From Chloranthus sessilifolius (Eukaryota; Streptophyta; Magnoliopsida; Chloranthales; Chloranthaceae), in assembly GCA_021018995.1 (NCBI GenBank), contig CM037588.1:93160765-93224764 (forward strand): a DNA stretch of 64,000 bases, written 5' to 3'. Below the pieces are notes generated by a model. It was given only the letters and a program-made list of their open reading frames with translations. It had not been told where the DNA came from and searched no databases. Both the position numbers and the translations under genes were made by a program. Shown here in pieces: positions 1-8,641 of the stretch (positions are counted from its first letter, which is position 1; the number at the start of each line of letters is the position of its first letter).

Positions 1-123
1 TGGGAAGGACCCTATGTCATCTGAGAAGTATTGCCAGGATACGCCGTTCGCCTCGCCACCATGGATGGAGACCACTTTCATGAGCCCATCAACGTTGGAT
101 ACCTCCGGAGGTTCTACTCATAG
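1..123 (+). pseudogene. Tail of Tat-type integrase (element B, first unit)
   Basis: This is the last part of a Ty3/gypsy pol gene. It reads through MDGDHFHEPINVGYLRRFY, the typical end of the integrase C-terminal region in plant Tat elements, and it matches the end of the complete pol at 21800-21924 closely. The rest of this unit lies to the left of the window. Seen directly: the near-identical DNA in the second unit. Known from the family: the product would be the integrase C-terminal tail. The element is a fossil with breaks. Confidence 0.85.
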
Positions 124-219
124 GTCTTGCGACAAGGTAAGTGTTGATAAAGGTAGATGCGTGACCGCTTAAGGAACCCATAGAAGAGGCCATCGTTTCA
201 AAGACAAGTAGGCAAAAAG

Positions 220-221
<2 letters not shown>

Positions 222-268
<47 letters not shown>
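222..268. repeat. TA dinucleotide microsatellite
   Basis: A run of about 23 TA units lies just after the pol tail of the first B unit. The second unit has no such tract at the matching place, so the tract expanded in this copy or was lost in the other. Confidence 0.95.
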
Positions 269-271
<3 letters not shown>

Positions 272-850
272 ACATATATTCCCTGAAAACCTTTACCATT
301 TTGCTACACACGTCGGGCCAATAACCATTTCTTTCATATACCCCTCCCAAAAACATCAAAAAAAAAAGAAGAGGAGAAAAGAGAAATATGTGTTAATACC
401 AACAAAAAAGGAGAAAAGAGAGGAAAAATCCCAAAAAAATAAAAATAAATAAAGAGAGGAAAAATCCAAACCAAAAAAAATATACATATATAGAAAAGTA
501 AAACCCCAAAAAGGGGGATCAAGAATGAAAAATAAACGACTGGGGCACGTATAGTAAAAAGCCCCTGGAAAGGAAGAGGAATCACTGAATCTGGAATTCA
601 CTCAAAGCCTAAATCCAAAATCCCAGAAAAACCTAGCTTGTTTCAGCCCTAGCCACATTACAACCTAGAAGAAAGCACTCTTTAAGGTCCACAAGCAGTC
701 ATAGCATCTGTTTCATCAGCACAACTTGAGTTAACGGACCACACAGAACTTTATCCAGCCGGCGATGATGGAACCGATGTCCATATCATGGCTTTCTGGT
801 TCTTGAAAAAAAAAAGGAAAGAAGAAAAAATTAATTTGAGTTCAAAGCAA

Positions 851-1047
851 GATGGACGTGGTGAAAACCCGCAAGGGCACCATGCGTAAAAACAGTAAAC
901 TCACGCGGACTAGGTGAAAACTTGAAAAGGCACCTGGGGTAAGAGAGAGAACCCATGGACGTAGTGAAAACTCGAAAGGGCACTACGGGTAAAAATAGGG
1001 ATGACGGGCATAGCGAAAACCCGTCTTGGGCACTGCGAGTAAAAATA
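851..1047 (+). repeat. Four imperfect units of about 50 bp (GTGAAAACCCG..GGGCAC)
   Basis: Four copies share the pattern GTGAAAAC-CG-AAGGGCAC followed by GGGTAAAAA, each time with the gaaaac and gggcac boxes a few bases apart. The second B unit keeps only the last one (about 22255-22320). Within each unit the pairs GTGAAAAC/GGGCAC and CATG/CTACG vary together with the bases GGTAAA, which hints at an old tandem duplication. No protein reading is likely. Confidence 0.7.
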
Positions 1048-1726
1048 TCAAGAAAAGAGAGATTAGGAGAGGATCTGTTCTAGCCCGCCTATTTTAGTCT
1101 GGACCCCTTGAGCCTCTTCTCCCCTTTGCTGGGCCGGTCATGTTAAAAATTGGATCGGATCCCGATCAAGTATGTCGTCTCTACCGCGCCGTCTGATGCA
1201 TGACCAAAGATAAAGATAGAAGACGAATCAATCTCGGGGAAGATGACCTTTCTATGTTTAAAAGAAAAACTTGAGCCTCACGAGCAGGGTTCGACCATGC
1301 TCAAAAAAGGATCCACCAGTTGACCTCGTAAATACCGACTTCACAAAAAGGAGAAAAGGAGAAAATTTCAAAAAAAGATAATAGATTTTCCTTTTCCATA
1401 AAGAGCCTCACACTGTGTAGAAAAAAAATTTTCTTTAGATTTTCCTTTTCCATAAAAGGCCTTACGTTGCGAGATATATGGAAGAAAATTTGAACACCAA
1501 AAAAAATAAAAAAAAAATATATATATATAATAGATTTCATTTCTTTTCTTATAGCGTTACGTGTGAAGTGTCACATCCCAAAAAGATAACAACATGACTT
1601 TCTATTTTCTACCTTCTTTACAAGTATATAAAAAAAAAAGAAGAAATAACCCAAAACAAAAGATCTCTATTAAGGGGCATCAAACCCCCCTCTGTGTATA
1701 TGATCTATGATATGTACAGGAACAGG

Positions 1727-3400
1727 TCAGGGGTGGGGACCACGCTTCAAAGCATTGATCTCTGCAAGGAGAGAGTCCTCACGGGCATTCCAATCAGACA
1801 ACCACCTACCATGAAGACTCTTCTGCCGCCTCTGCGAAGCGTCAGCTGCACTGCCAGACTCAGTCAAAAGCCCAGTCAACCGAAGAACCTCACTCTCGGC
1901 CATAGCAGCTCTCACCTCCACAATCTCAGCTCTAGCCCTTTCCTTCTCCAAAGCCTCAGTCAAAGCCAGCCTCTCTATAGAAAGAGACTCAATCCTAGTC
2001 TGGAGTATCGTTTCCTTGTATGGCTAGGGCCCCGTCTCTATCAAATCTATCGAAACAAGGCTAGGGGCAGGTAAGTCCTCGGATGCCAGCCAAACCTTGT
2101 AATCAAAAGAGAGAACACCCCCCTGAACTAAGCTACACATGTGCGTCGATTAGCGGGTCTCCCAGTGGGCTGCTATGCAGTCTAGGTCACTGAGAGAACC
2201 CCAAGAGAATATCAAAGTGCACAAGGGCGGCTTCACAGTGCACGACACATGTTGGGTATATCCGAATTGATGGAGCACCCGAGATGGGAAATAGTAGGTA
2301 CTATCAGTCAACCCCAAAAGCGTGATACCCTCACAATCCTGAGAACGGACAATCGGAAAGGTGTCGTCCGTCTAGGGAAGTTGTCAAATCAACTCTGCAT
2401 TAGATATCCACAGGCTCAGTTCCTCGATACTCCCATGGGGCAGTCTCGAGCAACGGGTCAGAAAGCCTCGAGCCACATCCCCTCTTACCAAGCAAAATCT
2501 CGGCACGGGCCCCATGATAGCCAAATGCTCTCCTAGCCAAATTTGAATGAGGAGTGGACTCCCGCTGAGAATCCTGACCTGGCTCGAAGCCGAGGCATCC
2601 AGGCCCCGATACGTCTCAGCCAGGACCAGGTGTACCAGTGAATGACCTCCCTCCAATTCGGTCAAGACATCGCATAACCCGAGGGAAAATGTCTCGCCCC
2701 TAGTAAAGAAGAGAACTTCTGACAGCAAATAAAGGGCAAAGGCCTTTACATTGAAAGGATCTCGGATAGGCAACTTTCGGAGACTCGAGTCACTGAAAAG
2801 TTCTCTCAGGAATTTCATCGAGCACTTGGTGGGCCCCCCGGCGAAGCCCTTCTCATACACACCCTTTTTCAAATCGAGAATCGCCGGACCACCTTTCCAT
2901 ACCCCGGTTTGGGCACCACTTTGGTAAGTCCCTGATGCATCCTCAAGCCAGTAATAGAGGCTAGCTCTTCCAAGGTTGGGGTGAGCTCCCTGGACCCAAA
3001 TCTAAAGACATGGGCCCTATGGTCCCACGACGCCAAAGCCGCCTACAGGAGGCTAGGCAACAGAGGAATAGCAAGGAAAGAGGAAAGGCAGGATAACCCG
3101 AGGCGATCCAGAATAGCGAGCTTGCCCTCAGCCAAGCTATCGCACCATCTTTGTAAAAAACTGGGCCCCGGGTCCAAATAGGGAAGTATACTAGCCCCAG
3201 CCCCATATGAGAATTTGGGTCAAGATGCGGGTCCATTGACGTACAAAGATGTTCTTTATAAAAATCAGTCAATGTAGGGCGATGGATCCGCTTGTAGGGA
3301 GAGCAAAAGAAAAAAAAAAGGGGGCAAAAAGGCCAAGTCTGGATGAAAAGAGCAGCAAAGAGGGCCAGGTTCGAGTTATGAAGAACCTCGTTGAGCCCAG
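1727..3400 (-). pseudogene. Antisense accessory ORF, DUF7745-like (element B first unit)
   Basis: On the minus strand, opposite to pol, lies a decayed gene not needed for retroviral replication. Going from high to low coordinates, the stretch near 2880-2960 reads LEELASITGLRM, and 2384-2870 contains FNVKAFALYLLSEVLFF, LTELEGGHSLVHLVLAETYR and SPLLIQIWLGEHL. This order and wording match the plant DUF7745 / mobile-domain-like proteins as I remember them. The end, about 1727-1963, is a charged coiled coil rich in Glu, Arg and Ala. Antisense extra ORFs downstream of pol are known in Tat elements. The function is unknown. A pair of CpG palindromes lies just upstream on this strand (3409-3476). The gene is a fossil with several breaks. 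Confidence 0.6.
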
Positions 3401-3408
3401 TTATAGGA

Positions 3409-3476
3409 GGCATATATATTATATACGCCAAGGCAAAATTTAAAATAATTTCCCAGGCGTATATAATATATACGCC
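3409..3476 (-). promoter_or_regulatory. Two CpG palindromes upstream of the antisense ORF
   Basis: Two 21-bp inverted repeats of the form GGCGTATAT-aat-ATATACGCC occur at 3409-3429 and 3456-3476, the second with perfect 9-bp arms. The same palindrome is repeated in the B LTR upstream of its TATA box (13645-13820, 26563-26780). Here it stands at the upstream side of the antisense accessory ORF and also contains TATAAT/TATATA strings. A promoter role is inferred from position only. Confidence 0.55.
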
Positions 3477-4379
3477 CATCTAAAATTGCAGGGAAGTGTG
3501 GCTCCCCTCACATTGGTCCATTTTTTACTTCCCCTAAAAGGGACGGGTTTCGCTTGGCCTACTTTTTTATCCCGAGGCTCACACACCCATGGGAAATCCT
3601 TGGATGATGCGGTATCCGTGGGTCATATACGGAGGATCATATGCGAGCTCAATCTCATCATTGGAGGGGCTCTTGCCCGCTTCATGCCAAAGAAAAGGAA
3701 ACCATAAAAGCAGAGAGATAACCAAATAGAGCGTTCATATAAACCATAAAAATCATAAAGCCATTCAAACAAAATTGTTGTTTAAAAGATTACATATTCC
3801 CCAATAAACAAAAGTCTAAACTGTTTTAATGTTTCCAATTTTCAGAAAATAAACTAGTCTTGGGCAGCCAGCTCCCTTCGACTTTTTTCGGGGCCGAGTC
3901 GCGCTTTGAAAAGTATGAGTCTCTCCCACCCGAGTCCCCACCTGAGAGATGCGGCCGAGTAGAGAGCACGACTCCTTTTCAAGAGCACGCTGCAGGAGCA
4001 CACCAGAGGCAATCAGGTAGGGAAACAAGCAGAAGGTAAATAAGAAAATGATTAGGTTTGGTCAGTATTCACTCACCACCTTAGCCTCTCTAAGCTCGAC
4101 GATGTTGCGGTAATATTCAGCTTGGTTCACGGCCGACTCATAATTATGCACAGCAAGAAAAAGAGGTGTCAGTCACACAGGTCATCAGCATAGTTCAAGA
4201 AAACAAAGAGAGATTCATATGAAATAACAACCAAAAAAAAGAGAGAGAAAAAGGAAAAATGCTGAAACACAACACTAGTTCTCAAAAGAGCGTCGCAACG
4301 CCTGTTTGCCCCACTCTGAGAGTCGTGTTAAATCAATTCAGAATGATCGGGTTCACCCAAAAATTCTCAAACATTGTTT

Positions 4380-4720
4380 TACACAGGGACACCTCATGGC
4401 TGATCCGGCAGGCAAAATACTGGTCATGTTTATCCCCGGTCATTAGGAACTCGCTTCCGAACCCACTTTCCTAAATAAGATAGCTGGGTCTAATTTGTTT
4501 AAAGACCAAGACCATGCATCCCTAGGAGTCAGGACCTGATCCGACAGGCAGATAATTTTACCCATCCCCGATCACTGTTCCCTAAACATTCCCCGGGAGT
4601 CAGGGCCTGATCCGGCAAGTAAATAAACTCATCCATCACCAGTCGCTCTTGGGAACATACACCTAGCCCAAAATCTTCTCCAACAAGAGGTGAAACCTGA
4701 TCCGGTAGGCAAACCAAGGA
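4380..4720 (+). repeat. Degenerate repeats with CTGATCCGGCAGGCAAA core
   Basis: Four copies of GGxxCTGATCCGxCAGGCAxAT, each followed by a stretch such as CATCCCCGATCAC or CATCACCGGTCGC, are spaced about 70-110 bases apart. The second unit has the same array at about 24270-24590. The CCGG cores differ between copies mainly by transitions, as expected for methylated DNA. The role is unknown. Confidence 0.6.
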
Positions 4721-4786
4721 CCTATCACCGGAATGCGCATGTCCTTCAGGTGTATCAACATGGCAAGTTGATCTGCCTAAGGATAC

Positions 4787-4976
4787 ATGCAAAAAAAAAA
4801 GAGAGAAGAAAAAAAAAGGGGAGGAAAAAAAAAAGAAGAAACGAAAAAAGAAAAAGAAAAAAAAAAAAAAAGTGGAAGAAAAAAAAAAGAAAAAAGAAGA
4901 AGAAAAAAAAGAACAGGAAAAAAAAAAGAAGAGAAAAGAAAAAAGAGAAGGGAAAAAAAAGAAGGAGAAGGTTCGG
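4787..4976 (+). repeat. Purine-only tract of about 190 bases
   Basis: Nearly every base is A or G, with short G runs spaced among A runs. The tract lies in the 3' region of B and is matched by 24661-24843 in the second unit, so it is an old part of the family and not a chance expansion. The Lys/Arg-rich translation of the plus strand and the Phe-rich one of the minus strand are artefacts of composition. A polypurine tract for plus-strand priming would be far shorter and sit next to the LTR. Confidence 0.85.
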
Positions 4977-6218
4977 GATAACTACCTTTTGTTATGTAGT
5001 TAAAATCCTGTGTAGGTTGACCCCACCTTCTAAGCATTGGCTCTGATCACCCACCTTCAGATCTATGTTGACCAAGAGTGCACCCGACTTCAGACCATTC
5101 GAAAAGTTAATTGTTAGTTGAAACTGACCCGTCAAAAATGAAATTACAACCAACCAAACTATGTGCAGACATACAGGCCAAAGGGCTCATTCCCTTTTAT
5201 TTCCTTTTACACAGGCTTAAAACCTGTATAGGCACGGTGTCCCTGTTGAATGTACGCACTTACGTCTGGGTATCCGCAGGATGGTCGTTTGTCCTCGTAA
5301 ATTATACCTTACGGTCAAGGTTTCCGTTCGCACCTATTTGCTGCTTATCGCCCCTGATGGGTGTCTGTCTGTGCATAGTTAGTAAGATGTGATTTCATTG
5401 GGGATGGAGGCTAGAATTAGCCATCTCTTTCGATGGATCTTTGGTCCTAGCCCGATCTTTTTTAGGTTTGTTTAGAGTTAAGGCACTCCGGTTCGTGTGA
5501 ATCAGGAGCACCTCACCACCGAAACGTGCACATCCTCAAGGTGTACCTATCCCTGGCAAAGTGCACGCACTCTTAAAGCGTATCAACTGGCATTTGATCC
5601 ACTTAAAGAGTTGTGCAAGAATAAAATTGACAGAGGTCCTTGAGCTTTACTTAGAGGCCTCGAAATAAAAGAAAATTCAAAAAAAAAAAATTAACACACA
5701 AAAATTCACTCTTAAAATGGGCATGCATTCCCAAGAAGTGTTGCGACATCAATATTCGCTTCACTTGGGTAAATCGTGCTAAAGCAACGTCGAGGTTGAT
5801 AGGTTTTCCCAAAGACTCTGAGACTTACCTAGGTAAGGGCACCCATGGCCAATCTAATGGAGCTGTCGATACCCCATAGGATTGGACATAATTTATAGGC
5901 CTTCGCTTCGTGTACTTCGCGTTGATCCCGAAGCATAGATCGATCACCCCGTTTCATGGAGCTGTCTGGTTCAGATTAATACTCAACGTCACAAATCTAT
6001 AATTTCCCTTAGGAAGTGGATGATATCCCGGCTAGCGGGCTTACACTTTTTGTGATCATCGCAGTTATGCCCAGTAAAGTCGTAATGCGCTTGGGAACTG
6101 TTAGCATTGAGGTACGGACGATATCCCGAAATGAGAGGGATTACGTACACTCACCATCACCATGGATGTTTGAGAATTGAGTTGAACCAGGCGAACCCAT
6201 CAAACGAGCCTTGGACCT

Positions 6219-6285
6219 CTTCGGATGTCTCTTTTCTTTGGCATCCAATCATTAGTGATCGAATACCAAAGAGGGGCATTCGTAG
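6219..6285 (+). promoter_or_regulatory. Hairpin containing the polypurine tract of B, first unit
   Basis: An imperfect inverted repeat of about 67 bases starts CTTCGGATGTCTC and ends in GAGGGGCAT-CG-AG around the apex ATCATTAGTGAT. The 3' arm holds the purine tract CCAAAGAGGGGCA, after which the LTR starts with a TAGACACCC string. The same structure stands at 26098-26164 and, in opposite orientation, at 51273-51336. Its conservation in three copies points to a real family feature. Confidence 0.65.
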
Positions 6286-6732
6286 ACACCCAAATTCAGC
6301 CCAAGGCCCGATCAGTCTGTACTCTGAGAGAGATGTACCCCTGTGCTTCCGATGGCACCCCTGAACCCACAGGAATTGCCTTGAACCCTTAGAAACCTAC
6401 CCAGACCTTTAGGAATCACCCTGAACCCTTTAGAACCATTCCCCCAACCCTTAGAAATCACCCCTAAACCCTTGGATCCCCTCCCAGACCCAACTTGAAC
6501 CCTTCTGAACAATTGATGGGAGGAGAGCTACGAAATTTTACACAGACCACTGCCAAGGATGATCTACATACCATTGGAAGGAGGACTTCTCCAGCTTTCC
6601 AGCAAGCCAAAGATCACCTAATTTTAGTTATGGTTCAAAGGTATGGCCGATTGAAGTTTTACATAAAATCATGACTTTTGCTCAGGCGTACGTATTACAT
6701 ACGCCCAGCAAATTTTACCCCAGTTTGGTCAG
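6280..6732 (+). mobile_element. B LTR, left part, split by element A
   Basis: This is the start of a B-family LTR of about 1.55 kb. It matches 26160-26600 and carries on after the inserted element A at 13641. The LTR start is placed at TCGTAGACACCC by comparison with the TGTAGACACCC start of the Tat LTR at 44834 (minus). The last five bases, GTCAG (6728-6732), are the target site copy made by the insertion of A. Confidence 0.75.
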
Positions 6733-7019
6733 TGTTGAGAACTAGAAAATACCATTTTCCACCCCTTAATATGGGCCTTGATAGACCCTTGAGAGAACTA
6801 AATATGTGCTTTAAGTGTTTATTTTATAGCTAACAACAAAGGCAGACTTAACTCTGAAACTAGCTTAAAAGTACCAAAAAGATGATGACCCATCTTGATC
6901 TGGAGGAAGAAGGAGAAGGGACAGCCTCACTGGCTGTCAAAATGCCTAAACTAAAGAAGACAAAGGCCTGGTTTCAACCCGGAAATAGGTTTGGAGCTAT
7001 TCGAAAAGAAGAATGCACT

Positions 7020-7262
7020 AAAGAATGCTATTCAGAAGGATTCCTGATCTTTTCGAAAGGATTACTGATCTATTCAAAAAGGTCCCCAATCTGTGCGAAT
7101 AGAGCTTCAGAAGTTACAGTACCTTTCGAAAAGGTCTCCAATCTGTGCGAATAGAGCTTCAGAAGTTATAGTACCTTTCGAAAAGGTCCCCAATCTGTGT
7201 GAATAGAGCACCAAAAGTTACAGTTCCTTTTGAAAAGGTCCCTAATCTGTGCGAAATTGTAT
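7020..7262 (+). repeat. 52-bp tandem repeats with TTTCGAAAAGG motif in U3 of A
   Basis: The string AAAGGTC recurs with GGTC at 7081, 7133, 7185 and 7237, an exact period of 52. Each unit holds CCTTTCGAAAAGGTC followed by CAATCTGTGCGAATAGAGC and an AAGTTACAG box. Looser copies of TTCGAAA precede it from 7020. The core TTCGAA is a CpG palindrome. The array lies upstream of the TATA box, as expected for an enhancer-like block. Confidence 0.88.
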
Positions 7263-7603
7263 TATGAAGATTCCCAGCATCTACAAGGGCATTTCATTAA
7301 TCTCTGCATGTGCTCCAATGCATTTAAAAACCTAGGAGTATTCTGAGCACGAACCAGAGGCATATTCCACTCCATGTGAACACCCAGAGATGATATTACT
7401 TGGCGGGAACTTCTAGAAGCTCAAACAGATTTTTGAATTACCTAACAGAATTGATGCCTATGTCTCCTGATTGGCTGAACCAGATCAAGCAGTTCTGATT
7501 GACCAGAACAGATATGGATCCTTGTGCTCAACTCCTATTAGTTGATATGGATCTAACCAATTCTGATTGGTTGATGCACATCTGAGTTGGACTTGGGGAA
7601 AAC

Positions 7604-7611
7604 TATAAATA
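7604..7611 (+). promoter_or_regulatory. TATA box of the A 5' LTR
   Basis: TATAAATA stands in AACTATAAATAGACG, a strong plant TATA context. Transcription would start about 30 bases downstream, which would place the R region from about 7640. The same box is at 12628-12635 in the other LTR. Confidence 0.75.
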
Positions 7612-8623
7612 GACGAACTATTTGCCCAATTTGGGTATCCAGAATTTGAGTTTCATTCCTGCTGCCCCATTTTTCATTTCAGATCAAGATAACGTGTCTG
7701 AAACCTCTATAATAGCCTAGCTTTTGTCTGTATTTGAGAACTGTGAGATACTTGTGTAATTCAAGTGAGAATTGTATTCAAGACTACAAATCCGAGAGCT
7801 GTTTTAAGCTGTGTTCTATAATTATAATGGTGGATTTGAAAAGGTTGCTTTCATCAGTACGTTCTCAATCGGATTCATGTTGAGGGTTCATTGTGATCTC
7901 CTCACTCATTAGATTCCTTTGGATTTGCTATTTTTATGCAATTTCCCTTAATTCACTATCCCTATGAGAATCTGTGTTTGTAACCTGGTTCTTACAGCAT
8001 TTGTAGTGGTGCTTATGTTCTGAATCAAGACTTTAGATTGAAGAAGAAAACTATTGGATGATCTGTGTTCATGACAGTGGACAGATCATAGCCATAAGTT
8101 CAACTCAATTCTAATCCGTGAATTAGATTATTTTCTCTTACATCTGAGCTGGTAGCCAGATGAAAATTTGATACTTTCCCAACTGTGTTACACTATTTCT
8201 CATTCTGCAATCAACTACTAAGCTTAAGTTAGCTGTTATTTCTCCATTCTTATTAATTTTGCACCCAATTCCCCCAACTCGGATCTGGATCACTTAGTTT
8301 AAATTTTACTTTTAGATAATCTAGTTAATGCGACAAATTCAACCTCTCATCTTACTTTCTTTGTAGATAGGATTAGAGGCTAGATCTAGTAGCTCAGATC
8401 TGGAGGTTTACCATACATTTTAAATCAATTCTCTGTGGACGACCTTTTACTCACTTACATTTAAAACTTGCTACAATTGGCCCTGATCTTGCAAGCTGAT
8501 TGATTTCTCTCTGTGCTGATATTTTCTTTCTTTTTAGTTTTCCAATTTCAGTAGTCCATACTTTGAAAAATCTGTTTTCAAAATACAAATAAATCATGCA
8601 CACTTAGGAACATAACAAGTTTT

Positions 8624-8641
8624 TGGTACCGTTGCCGGGGA
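8624..8641 (+). promoter_or_regulatory. Primer binding site of A (tRNA-Asp)
   Basis: TGGTACCGTTGCCGGGGA follows the 5' LTR by a few bases. It is complementary to the 3' end of plant tRNA-Asp (CCCCGGCAACGGCGCCA) with one difference. Athila-type elements are known to use this primer. Confidence 0.85.

Larger units (their letters stand above)
124..6279 (+). mobile_element. Long 3' region between pol and LTR, element B first unit
   Basis: About 6.1 kb lies between the end of pol and the 3' LTR. It aligns along most of its length with 21925-26159 of the second unit, which is shorter. It carries no sense-strand gene. Recognisable contents are a TA microsatellite, a four-unit repeat, an antisense accessory ORF with its own palindromic promoter-like block, a repeated CTGATCCGGCAGG-type block, a purine tract of about 190 bases, and finally a hairpin that includes the polypurine tract. 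A long region downstream of pol, sometimes with an antisense ORF, is known from Tat elements such as maize Grande1. From about 4980 to 6218 I see only unique-looking, moderately AT-rich DNA shared by both units. Confidence 0.75.
6733..8617 (+). repeat. 5' LTR of element A
   Basis: The LTR starts TGTTGAGAAC and ends CATAACA. About 10 bases in lies the inverted repeat AGAAAATaccATTTTCC. The 52-bp tandem array (7075-7262) follows, then the TATA box at 7604, so U3 is about 0.9 kb. The 90-codon reading frame at 6882-7154 is also open in the other LTR, but the two differ in amino acids as freely as in bases, so I do not call it a gene. Confidence 0.88.

Noticed and set aside
334-601. Phe/Leu-rich minus-strand frames (also 21915-22210) as a membrane protein
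   Set aside because: They arise from A-rich, purine-rich plus-strand sequence in the B 3' region and show no start or domain of interest.
4690-5046. Lys/Arg-rich open frames on plus and Phe-rich frames on minus strand (also 24607-24907)
   Set aside because: They only translate the purine tract. There is no conserved domain and the composition explains the openness.
6882-7154. 90-codon frame in the 5' LTR of A, also open at 11896-12168
   Set aside because: Amino acid changes between the two LTRs are as frequent as expected without selection, and much of the frame is the 52-bp repeat.
7075-7262. Regular 52-bp repeats considered as a CRISPR-like array
   Set aside because: Repeats are contiguous with no unique spacers, occur in both LTRs of a plant retroelement and have a clear U3 position.
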